Shown here: positions 10,515-22,650 of the stretch, piece after piece | Numbering within the stretch: position 1 is the stretch's first letter | Layout of the letters: every line of letters begins with the position of its first letter | Assembly (NCBI GenBank): GCA_949126835.1 | Contig: OX421497.1 | Span: 49,113,474-49,177,473 of the forward strand | Source: Anisus vortex | Taxonomy: Eukaryota > Mollusca > Gastropoda > Planorbidae | DNA: 64,000 bases | Direction: 5' to 3' | Position numbers and translations under genes: made by a program | Notes under the pieces: generated by a model | The model's input: only the letters and a program-made list of their open reading frames with translations | Told to the model about the DNA's origin: nothing | Database searches by the model: none

Positions 10515-11920
10515 TGTAAGGGGGGGAATGAACTGAGGGAAAGTTTAAAAGAGTGTGTGTGTTATTGAATTATATAACACACAATATTAAATTAATATAC
10601 ATCTATTTACATTTATATACAAGGGGAGGGGACGGGTATATCTGTGCATACCTATATTGTGGTAGGCAGGTAGGATTAGCTACCTGGATGAACCAATACT
10701 AAAGGCTACTATTACTAGCTAACTATACTAAATACTAAATTACTAAGCTAAACACAGAACAGCAAACCAACTACAAATAAACAAACATAAACAACGCACA
10801 CTACAACAATGTATCTATCAAGGGAACAAATAAATTTTTCATAATACACAAGTTTATTCAAATATAAGCCCTAACCATCAATATCAACAACAACTAACTC
10901 CATCGTCTACCAACTCTTAATACACATACTACAAAATCATAATTCAAATCTTCTCATCACTTAACACACTATCTAATATCTAACTAAGAAAATAAATACA
11001 AGAGACCTAGCAATTTCTAACATCTAACTTAAACCAACATATAACAAGAGACTAATTTAAAACCAACATATAACACGAGACTAATTTAAAACCAACATAT
11101 AACACGAGACTAACAAGGTAGGTTTTATCCGACCTAATTAATAAGAATAAATATAAAAAGCAAACATTAGGTCAACAAAATTTGAACAATAATAAATATA
11201 TTCTACACAATGCGGCGGAAACAGAGGAGACCATTAAAAAATGGCCGCCTCCTTGTATGTTCGCTGTCCATTTAATGTACTTTGAAAATCCCCATATTAT
11301 CTTACCCATCACACAAAATAACTAATCATCCTGTCAAATTGTTAACGTTAAGATAACAATGAACAGTTTATCGTACATATTTTAACAATGAAATTCATAG
11401 AACTATAAAATAAACTCAAAACTTACGGGACTCTTAAGAGATGCAAAGCTGGGCCACACACAACAAAAAGAATTTACTGCTGACCAGCAGGGGATTAAAT
11501 AGCCCTCTAGGGTGAATCGACAACTATTACTGAATTACTGACCAATCCGATTCAAATAGGATTAAATAACAGACCAATCAGAACCAGGCAAGGTGACCAG
11601 GCGCTCAAAAATAATTAGTTAAAAAAATGTTAAAAGTGTGCTTCATATTATAAGTAAAACGAAGACCTCTAAATATATAAACAATCTAATTAAACTAAAC
11701 TATATATATATACAAACTACAATACCTTTCCTACTAATTACCAATAACCATCTTCCCCAACAATAATCGTTAACAAAGTTATTTACCTAAAACGGACAAG
11801 TTTTGGTACAGAATTTAGTAATTAACAAGGAAAATATAGCAAAAAAACACAATCATACACCGTAGACTGGTATAGTAAAAAAACAACAAAAATACAACGT
11901 AAACTGGTCACCAGTTTACA
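10515..11920 (-). repeat. LTR (3' LTR in element sense)
   Basis: 1,406 bp, TG...CA bounded, matching 13962-15367 over its whole length by eye. Contains three copies of a 27-bp unit (ACCAACATATAACACGAGAC) at about 11032-11110. Confidence 0.88.
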
Positions 11921-13104
11921 CACTTCCCGCCGGACTTTTTTTATCGCCCTCGATAAAACTCTTACCTACTACACAAGCGATAGTTAATCAAAAATGCTAC
12001 AAGACCAATCAACAACAGACTCTTGATTACCCACCCCTATGCCCGACATTCCTAGAATGTCTACACAATAAAAAAAAATCCATGTCAGTAAATAAGCAGA
12101 CGCCACTGAAGGCACTGTTCTGCAATTTATGAAGAAATACAACATAGGCGGCAACCACCATGAACAAAGTGAGCCTTGACGACTTCACAATGACATACAA
12201 AAAGTCTCGGTGAAAAGGAATGCATCATTAATAACACACACGCTCACTCATGTTATCTCACACACAATCCGGCAGCCAATTATAATTATATACCATCAAA
12301 ACGGAAAATAAACAAAATAAGACATCAGGGTATCATAAAACATCATAAAAACCGTAAATTATAACCATTTGCTTCCTCAGTCCGCAACTGGTGTGGACAA
12401 GAAAAAAAATATCTTATTTGGACAAGAACGAACAGCATCCGTTCCCCAAGAACAATACTGCCAGTTCACAAAGAACCTAACTACAGTTCACAAAGAACAA
12501 TAAAACATACATAAAAAATTTTGCTATAAAAAAACATAGAAATTATTACATTTTGTTTCCTCAGTCCGCAACTGGTGCGGAAAAGAAAAAAATATTTTGA
12601 CCAGAACCAACAACGTTAGTCCCACATGAACTACACCGCCAGCTCACGAAGAACCTAGCTACAGTTCACAAAGAACGACACCACCAGTTCACAAAGAACT
12701 TAGATGAAAAAAATGTACGCCTCTCACAAGAGAGACAAAAAAACATTGACCTATTCGAACAGTTCATAAAAATAAAAATACTGCATGTAAAATTTAAAAA
12801 ATTATTCCGGTCATGAAAAAAAACAGTAGGTTAACACACAATAAATTCAATAATCAAGGGTGTGTTAACAACTACGGTTGCATTATTTACATATTAACAT
12901 AGGAAAAAAAAAAGAGGTTCACAAAAAAAAGCAGTAAATATATTTACAGGTGGTGACAAAAAAATGTATGACGAAACAAAACACAACATGGCAAAATTCC
13001 TCTGGTAGGCCCAGGTCAGAACGTCTGAAATCATCAAATTCCTGGCGTCTGAATGAAAAACACTTCTTTGGTCCATCTGTCCACTCTTGGACACAACACT
13101 AGCC

Positions 13105-13262
13105 CCTCCAGGGCAATACACTAGCCCATCCAGGGCACTACACTAGCCCATCCAGGGCACTACACTAGCCCATCCAGGGCACTACACTAGCCCATCCAGG
13201 GCACTACACTAGCCCATCCAGGGCACTACACTGGCCTCTCCAGGGCACTACACTGGCCTCTC
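13105..13262. repeat. 22-bp tandem repeat inside the LTR element
   Basis: About seven copies of ACTAGCCCATCCAGGGCACTAC; the last two are variants (TGGCCTCTCC). Part of the internal region of the non-autonomous LTR element. Confidence 0.85.
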
Positions 13263-13937
13263 CAGGCACATCCAGACAATCCATGGCTCCCCCTTGGCCG
13301 AGGGAAACCAGGCAGGTGGCCCTGGTCGGCACACCTCTCGTGGTGGTGGTGGGGCAAGAAGGTGGTACTTGCCCCAGTTGCATCTCTCCGGCAGCAGCCA
13401 TCGTCACTGTCGCCCGAGCCCAGGACCCTGGTGACCCATATGGAGGTCCCAACGCCAAGGCCTGGCCCAAGCATACACCGCCAGCTTCCAGGCTCCAACA
13501 GCTACAGGATGCCGGACCCTGGTGACCAAAGTGTAGGTCCCAATGCCAGGGTCTGGCCCAACACACAGCTGGCTGCACAGCCCCAATGGTCACAGGACGT
13601 CCACTGCTGCCGTAGTCTCCGTCGGCCCTACCTATGTTGGTCTGTCTCCTACCTACCGCTAACTGCCAAAACAACACAACTAAGCCTAACACACTAATAC
13701 CAAAAATCAACAACCAACCTAGGTCTAACAACTATCCTGCATTACTCACAACAACCTAATCCACAGAGAACTACTACTCAACCTAGATCCAACTCCTATA
13801 TACCAAACAACTATACCACAAAATACCACTCCTAGTCAAACAAAAATAAACCATCAAAACTATCCTAACCGAGACCCTAATCTACACAACTGAGGCCTAA
13901 CCAAAAAGAAACTAACTATATAGGTCCATCCAAGCAC

Positions 13938-13958
13938 AGATCCCCACTTCATGACACC
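13938..13958 (-). other. Putative primer-binding site
   Basis: The minus strand reads TGGTGTCATGAAGTGGGGAT starting three bases after the LTR. It begins with the TGG expected from a tRNA CCA end and resembles tRNA-Leu-type primer sites. tRNA assignment is tentative. Confidence 0.55.
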
Positions 13959-13961
13959 ATT

Positions 13962-15367
13962 TGTAAGGGGGGGAATGAACTGAGGGAAAGTTTAAAAGAG
14001 TGTGTGTGTTATTGAATTATATAACACACAATATTAAATTAATATACATCTATTTACATTTATATACAAGGGGAGGGGACGGGTATATCTGTGCATACCT
14101 ATATTGTGGTAGGCAGGTAGGATTAGCTACCTGGATGAACCAATACTAAAGGCTACTATTACTAGCTAACTATACTAAATACTAAATTACTAAGCTAAAC
14201 ACAGAACAGCAAACCAACTACAAATAAACAAACATAAACAACGCACACTACAACAATGTATCTATCAAGGGAACAAATAAATTTTTCATAATACACAAGT
14301 TTATTCAAATATAAGCCCTAACCATCAATATCAACAACAACTAACTCCATCGTCTACCAACTCTTAATACACATACTACAAAATCATAATTCAAATCTTC
14401 TCATCACTTAACACACTATCTAATATCTAACTAAGAAAATAAATACAAGAGACCTAGCAATTTCTAACATCTAACTTAAACCAACATATAACAAGAGACT
14501 AATTTAAAACCAACATATAACACGAGACTAATTTAAAACCAACATATAACACGAGACTAACAAGGTAGGTTTTATCCGACCTAATTAATAAGAATAAATA
14601 TAAAAAGCAAACATTAGGTCAACAAAATTTGAACAATAATAAATATATTCTACACAATGCGGCGGAAACAGAGGAGACCATTAAAAAATGGCCGCCTCCT
14701 TGTATGTTCGCTGTCCATTTAATGTACTTTGAAAATCCCCATATTATCTTACCCATCACACAAAATAACTAATCATCCTGTCAAATTGTTAACGTTAAGA
14801 TAACAATGAACAGTTTATCGTACATATTTTAACAATGAAATTCATAGAACTATAAAATAAACTCAAAACTTACGGGACTCTTAAGAGATGCAAAGCTGGG
14901 CCACACACAACAAAAAGAATTTACTGCTGACCAGCAGGGGATTAAATAGCCCTCTAGGGTGAATCGACAACTATTACTGAATTACTGACCAATCCGATTC
15001 AAATAGGATTAAATAACAGACCAATCAGAACCAGGCAAGGTGACCAGGCGCTCAAAAATAATTAGTTAAAAAAATGTTAAAAGTGTGCTTCATATTATAA
15101 GTAAAACGAAGACCTCTAAATATATAAACAATCTAATTAAACTAAACTATATATATATACAAACTACAATACCTTTCCTACTAATTACCAATAACCATCT
15201 TCCCCAACAATAATCGTTAACAAAGTTATTTACCTAAAACGGACAAGTTTTGGTACAGAATTTAGTAATTAACAAGGAAAATATAGCAAAAAAACACAAT
15301 CATACACCGTAGACTGGTATAGTAAAAAAACAACAAAAATACAACGTAAACTGGTCACCAGTTTACA
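13962..15367 (-). repeat. LTR (5' LTR in element sense)
   Basis: Second 1,406-bp copy. On the minus strand it runs TGTAAACTGG to CCTTACA, followed after three bases by the putative primer-binding site. Confidence 0.88.
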
Positions 15368-15436
15368 CAAATAAGACTTAAAACACAACACATCATTTAA
15401 AAAAAAGCTCGAGCCTATATGAAACTTTATTAATAC

Positions 15437-16335
15437 AATGTGCCACAAAAAGGGGGGGGGCGTTGTCTTTGTGTAGGGCGAACACATTTGTACCGGTACT
15501 GAGGTGGGGGCGTTGTCTTTGTGTATGGCGCACACATTTGTACCGGTACTGAGTTGGGGGCGTTGTCTTTCAAAGAGTCTTTGTGTAGGGCGCACACATT
15601 CGTACCGGTACTGAAGTGGGGGCGTTATCTTTGTGTAGGGCGCACACATTTGTACCGGTACTGAGGTGGGGCGTTGTCTTTGTGTAGAAAGAACACATTT
15701 GTCCCGGTACTAAAGTGGGGGCGTTGTCTTGTGTAGGGCGCACACATTTGTACCGGTACTGAGGTGGGAGGCGTTGTCTTTGTGTAGGGCGCACACATTT
15801 GTACCGGTACTGAGGTGGGGGGGGGCGTTGTCTTTGTTTAGAGCGCACACGTTTGTACCGTACTGAGGTGGGAGGGGGCGTTGTCTTAGTGTAGGGCGCA
15901 CACATTTGTACCGGTACTGAGGTGGGGGGGGCGTTGTTTTTGTGTAGGGCGCACACATTTGTACCGGTACTGAGGTGGGGGCGTTGTCTTTGTGTAGGGC
16001 GCACACATTTGTACATGTACTGAGGTGGGGGCGTTGTCTTTGTGTAGGGCGCACACATTTGTACCGGTACTGAGGTGGAACGTTGTCTTTGTGTAGGGCG
16101 CACACATTTGTACCGGTACTGAGGTAGGGCGTTATCTTTGTGTAGGGCGCACACATTTGTACCGGTGCTGAGGTGGGGGCGTTATCTTTGTGTAGGGCGC
16201 ACACATTTGTACCGGTACTGAGGTGGGGGGGGGGGCGTTGTCTTTCTGTAGGGCGCACACATTTGTACCTGTACTGAGGTGGTGGGGGGCGTTGTCTTTG
16301 TGTAGGGCGCACACATTTGTACCGGTACTAAGGAC
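15437..16335. repeat. ~50-bp GC-rich minisatellite (about 18 copies)
   Basis: The unit contains GCGTTGTCTTTGTGTAGGGC, then GCACACATTTGTACCGGTAC, then TGAGGTGGGG. Unit length varies by a few bases, mostly through slippage in the G-run (4 to 11 G). GTACCGGTAC is a perfect 10-bp palindrome in most units. Much more GC-rich than its surroundings. Confidence 0.95.
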
Positions 16336-16384
16336 TTATAATTTATTTCTTTTGTTACCTGGTTTGATCTGCATGGTTAATCAC

Positions 16385-16755
16385 AGAAGCTGCTAGTATC
16401 TACTACTGGTATCTACTACTGGTATCTATTGCTGGTATCTACTGCTGGTATCTATTGCTGGTATCTACTGCTGGTATCTACTACTGGTATCTACTACTGG
16501 TATCTATTGCTGGTACATACTACTGGTATCTACTGCTGGTATCTACTACTGGTATCTATTGCTGGTATCTACTGCTGGTATCTACTACTGGTATCTACTA
16601 CTGGTATCTATTGCTGGTATATACTACTGGTATCTATTGCTGGTATCTACTGCTGGTATCTACTACTGGTATCTACTACTGGTATCTATTGCTGGTATCT
16701 ACTGCTGGTATCTACTACTGGTATCTACTACTGGTATCTATTGCTGGTATCTATT
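16385..16755. repeat. 13-bp minisatellite, split by an insertion
   Basis: About 28 copies of TGGTATCTACTAC or TGGTATCTATTGC (13 bp). Because 13 is not divisible by 3, all three forward frames stay open. Two further units recur at 17219-17246, beyond a 462-bp dispersed repeat, so the array was interrupted by that element. Confidence 0.95.
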
Positions 16756-16756
16756 G

Positions 16757-17218
16757 CACTACTGTACCCATGGGCCTCAACGCGGCGCAGTGTGAAAACC
16801 GCCAGTAATTTTCTTTGAAAACACCGGCGGGCTAACGCATGGGGGACAGTCCCCGCAGCATGTCCAAGATCCATTGCACTGCCAAGAGGCCACAGGGTCT
16901 CGGTGGGGAGGAAGCAATGGATGCTGCAACCCCGTCTCACGACCCACCCGGTGCCTGGATGCCTGTGCCTATAGTACAGGATTTGTGCTACCGGGTGACA
17001 ATGCAGAAATACGGGAGAGCCACCACGATAATGATCCTTAGGGAACCGCAGTGAACGGTCGCTGGCCTGCGGAATCCTTCCCTTTTACATGGCACGCCAC
17101 GCCTTCGGCGTGCCGTGGGGTGGCTGGATCCCGCACAGAGTTTTAAATAACTCACTTCTATTGCGTTACGCCCCGGCTTAAGAGCTTCGGATCGTCCGGG
17201 TTTTGAGACTTTTTACAA
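16757..17218 (+). repeat. Dispersed repeat R1, copy 1 (inserted in the 13-bp array)
   Basis: GC-rich unclassified sequence that recurs diverged at 32333-32870. Shared anchors, in order: CCCATGGGCCTCAA/CTCATGGGCCTCAA, AACGCATGGGGG, GATCCATTGCAC/TATCCATTGCAC, GTGCCTATAGTA, GGATTTGTGC, CCACGATAATGATCCT/CCACAATAATGATCCT. It is flanked on both sides by GGTATCTATTGC, but that is also the array unit, so no independent target duplication can be claimed. No protein recognised. It could be the 5' end of a retroelement. Confidence 0.7.
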
Positions 17219-17254
17219 GGTATCTATTGCTGGTATCTACTGCTGGTTCAAGAC

Positions 17255-17905
17255 ATAACAATATCAAGGCACAACAGGCAATATTTATGCCTAATCAGGA
17301 ACAGAACTATACTATACTAGAATATGCATCTTCTGTATGGGACACATCAACTTCAACTAAAGAAAACATAAAAAAATTAGAACAAATTCAGAAAAGAGCT
17401 GCAAGGCTCATTACTGGTGAATAATCACAACTGACAATAGTAACACCAATAGTTAAATCACTAAACCTAGAAACACTAGAGGACAGAAGGGCAAAGAGTA
17501 AAGTAGTAATAATACATAAGGCATTAAACTATTTTATAATTAAGAATTACAACACAAAAACAATCTGTTACAATGCTCAGGTAAACACAAGGACAATCTG
17601 TTACAATGCTCAGGTAAACACAAGGACAATCTGTTACAATGCTCAGGTAAACACAAGGACAATCTGTTACAATGTTCAGGTAAACACAAGGACAATCTGT
17701 TACAATGCTCAGGTAAACACAAGGACAATCTGTTACAATGCTCAGGTAAACACAAGGACAATCTGTTACAATGCTCAGGTAAACACAAGGACAATCTGTT
17801 ACAATGCTCAGGTAAACACAAGGACAAAAACACTTCCCTTATTTCTTATGTGAGAACAAAATGCAATAAATGCATATACGTAAGTACTCTTTCTTCCCAA
17901 GTGGA
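17255..17905 (+). pseudogene. LINE C-terminal fragment (copy 2) with an internal 33-bp minisatellite
   Basis: Same LINE family as 9541-9910. The conserved RT tail ILEYASSVWDTST, then KLEQIQKRAARLITGE, is followed by a stop and the shared LE.LEDRRAKSK block. Between that block and the shared 3' flank (TATGTGAGAACAAAATGCA) a 33-bp segment has expanded to about eight copies, whereas copy 1 has a single diverged equivalent. Confidence 0.82.
17560..17826. repeat. 33-bp minisatellite derived from LINE tail (8 copies)
   Basis: Unit ACAATCTGTTACAATGCTCA followed by GGTAAACACAAGG, nearly perfect with a single C/T variant in one copy. In copy 1 the corresponding bases (about 9800-9840: CCTGTTGCAAAGCCCAGATAAACATAAAG) are single. 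Confidence 0.93.
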
Positions 17906-18704
17906 ATCCGGGCATGTCTGAACAAACCAGGAAAACCAGTAACTTTACATTTAAAACACTAAAAGACTAAATCCACGGATGTGCGTAGTATGCAATAATC
18001 TTCTTTATAGGAGTGTCTGTAATGTATAAGATAAGACAAATACAGGAGATGGTTACATGTATCAGAAAAAAAAATTGCCATGCTCACTTGGGCACATTTG
18101 CCAAGGGTTGTCCACCTCTGCCCTAGGAACCACTAGGAGAATAGATATCTGTGGCACTACGCAATACGACAGCTAATTATTTAATAAATATTAACTTTTA
18201 CAAAATGCTGCCGCTTATGTTTTAATTTTCATTTACACTCAATAAAATCTATTCATGTAAAACACTTTCATCAAGAGCTACACGAAAAATAAGATTGTGA
18301 TTTAGAACTGTTAATTGATAAATCTTCAGCAAAAGCAGTGAAGAGTCATTGAAATGATATACGTAGCAGATGTTGGTATTTTTCAATCGGACATTAGTAA
18401 TTCACTGAAACTGAAAAGAACTTCAGAGTTGCCACAAAACCTTAATGTTATGTTAATTCAAACCTTCATAAGTTTTGTTCATGTAATCTCTATCTGTAAT
18501 AAAACACACACTGGGGAATTTTGTAACTACATTCTGTAGATTTATTCTTTCTTCCAACAATTTTTGAGGCTCTTTTGCTTGTCATTAATGTCATTGAAAA
18601 TTGCTGTGCTAAGTACAGAATATGAGAATAGGTACATTTATTCTGTGGTGCTAAGTGTGTTATGATTTGCCGACCAATGAACAATGACAATCTTTTTTTT
18701 TATA
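17906..18704. other. Intergenic stretch, nothing recognised
   Basis: AT-rich, with no convincing coding exon. A GGGTTGTCCACCTCTGCCCTAG motif (about 18107-18126) resembles a degraded DNA-transposon end, but no partner was found. Confidence 0.4.
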
Positions 18705-19757
18705 TTTTGAATGAATCCATCTATATTTTGAATGAATCCATCTATATTTTGAATGAATCCATCTATATTTTGAATGAATCCATTTATATTTTGAATGAAT
18801 CCATCTATATTTTGAATGAATCCATCTATATTTTGAATGAATCCATCTATATTTTGAATGAATCCATCTATATTTTGAATGAATCCATCTATATTTTGAA
18901 TGAATCCATCTATATTTTGAATGAATCCATTTATATTTTGAATGAATCCATCTATATTTTGAATGAATCCATCTATATTTTGAATGAATCCATCTATATT
19001 TTGAATGAATCCATCTATATTTTGAATGAATCCATTTATATTTTGAATGAATCCATCTATATTTTGAATGAATCCATCTATATTTTGAATGAATCCATCT
19101 ATATTTTGAATGAATCCATCTATATTTTGAATGAATCCATCTATATTTTGAATGAATCCATCTATATTTTGAATGAATCCATTTATATTTTGAATGAATC
19201 CATCTATATTTTGAATGAATCCATCTATATTTTGAATGAATCCATCTATATTTTGAATGAATCCATTTATATTTTGAATGAATCCATCTATATTTTGAAT
19301 GAATCCATCTATATTTTGAATGAATCCATCTATATTTTGAATGAATCCATCTATATTTTGAATGAATCCATCTATATTTTGAATGAATCCATCTATATTT
19401 TGAATGAATCCATTTATATTTTGAATGAATCCATCTATATTTTGAATGAATCCATCTATATTTTGAATGAATCCATCTATATTTTGAATGAATCCATCTA
19501 TATTTTGAATGAATCCATCTATATTTTGAATGAATCCATTTATATTTTGAATGAATCCATCTATATTTTGAATGAATCCATCTATATTTTGAATGAATCC
19601 ATCTATATTTTGAATGAATCCATCTATATTTTGAATGAATCCATCTATATTTTGAATGAATCCATTTATATTTTGAATGAATCCATCTATATTTTGAATG
19701 AATCCATCTATATTTTGAATGAATCCATCTATATTTTGAATGAATCCATCTATATTT
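18705..19757. repeat. 21-bp minisatellite (about 50 copies)
   Basis: Unit ATGAATCCATCTATATTTTGA, extremely uniform. A C-to-T variant (CATTTAT) marks 8 units; reading right to left these are 6, 6, 7, 4, 7, 5 and 7 units apart, a weak higher-order pattern. All open frames across it are products of the 21-bp period. Confidence 0.97.
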
Positions 19758-21527
19758 TTTAATAAAGATTGCCAAGTATGATTATACTTTGTATTTACGA
19801 GGCACATAATTAATGATAAATTTGTTATGTGTTTTGAAAAAAAAAATTCTACTTTTTTCAATTTCTTTTATTGTAGACCCAATAAAAATTTGACATCTGT
19901 AGATTTTAGCAAATAGTTATTATTGGAGCAAAGCAATGGTTAGTTCTAATTCATTTCTAATGACACACACACACACACTAGAATTTCCACATTTATTTTA
20001 ACTTTTGTTAATTTGAAGTACTGTATTTTGCTTACAGAAGAAATTTTAAAAAGTTTCTGCAAATACAAAGATGAGCTACTCTCAATGCTACTACATTTTT
20101 TTTTACTTTCATACTTAGTAAATAGAAAATAAAGCTAAATGATAGTACAATGTTGCTTTATTTACAGTAGGATCAACTTTCGGGGAAAAGGGAAAATATT
20201 CAATTTCGTCACAATAAATAAACATTGAAATATGTCATATTCTTTTTTTTTCCAGCATAGGACAAACTTAACTAGCAGACTAGAAAAAAGTCTAGTAGTC
20301 AACAAGTTAAGAAAAATCCGGTAGTTTCTATGAAATCAAACACTGATTTAAGCTATTTGTGAACAAACAAAAACAAAAGAATAAAACTGCCAAAAAAAAT
20401 CTCTGTAATGTAAATAAATGTAATAATGAACTTGATCTAGAAATGAGGAAATATTAATAGAGACATACAAACATTGTCTTCATGTCTGCATCATACAACA
20501 CTAGCCATTAAAAAAACTTTTTGAATTGAAGTATTTCTTGTGTTGCTCTATAAGAACATGAACACAATAGAGAGAGACATGAAATAAAGACACAACAAAG
20601 TCAATAAAAGAGCAAACAGTTTGTAAAAAAGTTCAGCTGTATTCAATACACAATACATGCTAGTGAAAGTTTCACATGATATTTAATGCTGGGTTGATAA
20701 GTTACAAATCAAGTAGTACCAGTACGAAAAGTGTGTAAATAATTATAGAATCATGTTCAGAATTATGTTTTTCAAATGTTCAGTTTACCTTGTTAAAAAC
20801 ACATACAAAAATAAAATCAACACAATTCCTATAACAAAATAAAAACACATTTTGAGCTAGCATTGAAATTGTTTTCTGTGTATCTAGTTTTTATTTATAA
20901 ACATATAGATGATACACTTGATATTTAATTTGATATTATTTCTTCAAGTAAAAACAATGTTATTGACTTATTCTTTTTTTTATCCCTACAGAAACTAATA
21001 AGAAACAACAAACAGTACACACACTGTACACACACAGCACAGTGCACACAGCACCGTGCACACAGCACCGTGCACATACACTGTACACAATCACACTTTG
21101 GACTCACTAATCCAGTTATATCAAATTGTTTGTTTTGCTAATGTTTGTTTAATTCAAATTGTGGGTTGTCATTTAAAATTGCAACCTCTAGTCTGAACTT
21201 TGATTCCAGAAAGTCATGAATTCATAGCAATATTAACTAAAACATGATCTAGAGCGTTTGAAATATTACATACAGTAATTAAACTCTGTCCAATGATGCA
21301 AAGTCAACTAAGAGATACCAGCATTAGTCATTGTTCCATTTCTTCAATACATCAATCAAGAACAACATTTGTTATGTATCTTAAAGTTCAATCAATAGAT
21401 ATGTCTAATTTTAAATTCAGATTTGTTACTGCACAATAATGAGTATATATACAATCGACATTTGGTGACCTTCATAAAGTAAAATTGCAAACTACAAGTT
21501 CTCTTATACTTATAGGCTCAACAATAA
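19758..21527. other. Intergenic stretch, AT-rich
   Basis: No coding exon seen. Contains a short CACACAGCACCGTGCA tandem patch at about 21012-21088. It lies downstream of DNAJC8 and could include distal 3' UTR. Confidence 0.45.
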
Positions 21528-22117
21528 TCATCTATACAGTATATCATATAGATCATCTATACAGTATATCATATAGATCATTTATACAGTATATCATATA
21601 GATCATTTATACAGTATATCATATAGATCATCTATACAGTATATCATATAGATCATTTATACAGTATATCATATAGATCATTTATACAGTATATCATATA
21701 GATCATTTATACAGTATATCATATAGATCATTTATACAGTATATCATATAGATCATTTATACAGTATATCATATAGATCATTTATACAGTATATCATATA
21801 GATCATTAATACAGTATATCATATAGATCATCTATACAGTATATCATATAGATCATTTATACAGTATATCATATAGATCATCTATACAGTATATCATATA
21901 AATCATGTATACAGTATATCATATAGATCATCTATACAGTATATCATATAGATCATTTATACAGTATATCATATAGATCATTTATACAGTATATCATATA
22001 GATCATTTATACAGTATATCATATAGATCATTTATACAGTATATCATATAGATCATTTATACAGTATATCATATAGATCATTTATACAGTATATCATATA
22101 GATCATTTATACAGTAC
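21528..22117. repeat. 25-bp minisatellite (about 23 copies)
   Basis: Unit ATCATTTATACAGTATATCATATAG, with C/T variation at ATCAT(C/T)TAT. Contains short self-complementary blocks (ATATGATATACTGTATA-like) that could form hairpins. Confidence 0.95.
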
Positions 22118-22195
22118 AGATCCACTAGAAAATATCAATAAATATACAAATACAACAAGGAAGTTGTGTATACTTTTTGTGTAATCTGTGTGTAT

Positions 22196-22503
22196 TTGTG
22201 TGGTCTGTGTGTATGTGCATGTTATCTGTGTTGATGTGTGGTCTGTGTCTTGATGTGTGGTCTGTGTCCTGATGTGTAGTCTGTGTCTTGATGTGTAGTC
22301 TGTGTCTTGATGTGTGGTATATGTCTTGATGTGTAGTCTGTGTCTTGATGTGTGGTATATGTCTTGATGTGTAGTCTGTGTCTTGATGTGTAGTCTGTGT
22401 CTTGATGTGTGGTATGTGTCTTGATGTGTAGTCTGTGTCTTGATGTGTGGTTTGTGTCTTGATGTGTAGTCTGTGTCTTGATGTGTAGTCTGTGTCTTGA
22501 TGT
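22196..22503. repeat. 19-bp minisatellite (about 15 copies)
   Basis: Unit GTGTAGTCTGTGTCTTGAT with GTGTGGTATATGTCTTGAT variants, grading on the left into (GT)-rich sequence. Confidence 0.93.
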
Positions 22504-22650
22504 TTGAAAAGTGTGGCCTCTGTTGGAAATCTTTATTTGATTAAAAGGACACCTTTTTTCAACTTAACTCTGTTATGAAATGTTCTGCTTGATGGCTGGT
22601 GATGTCATTGACACTACCAGTAGTCTCTTCCTATTCTGTTTCTCAGCTAG

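Larger units (their letters stand above)
10515..15367 (-). mobile_element. Non-autonomous LTR retrotransposon (LARD-like) with 1,406-bp LTRs
   Basis: Two direct repeats of exactly 1,406 bp (10515-11920 and 13962-15367) flank 2,041 bp of internal DNA. By eye the repeats are indistinguishable. They begin TGTAAGG and end TTTACA. Orientation is minus: beside the right-hand LTR the minus strand reads TGGTGTCATGAAGTGGGGAT, a primer-binding-site-like sequence three bases from the LTR, and beside the left-hand LTR it reads purine-rich GGCGGGAAGTG. The internal region has no gag, protease, RT or integrase similarity. It contains a ~190-bp imperfect duplication (CCTCAGTCCGCAACTGGTG at about 12375 and 12558) and a 22-bp array. 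No matching 5-bp target duplication was found (CTTAA versus CAAAT), so recombination between copies is possible. Confidence 0.85.

Noticed and set aside
13204..13731. 175-codon minus-strand frame within the non-autonomous LTR element, with a hydrophobic start
   Set aside because: No recognisable domain, overlapping frames of similar length on both strands, and part is the 22-bp repeat. A GC-rich stretch by chance leaves frames open.
15269..16314. CAPYTK/CALHKDNA repeat frames on the minus strand of the 50-bp array
   Set aside because: Repeat-derived; unit length drifts with G-run slippage, so no stable frame.
18638..19861. 407-codon frame repeating NIDGFIQ, and mirrored frames on the other strand
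   Set aside because: Pure product of the 21-bp array; equally long frames occur in three other readings.
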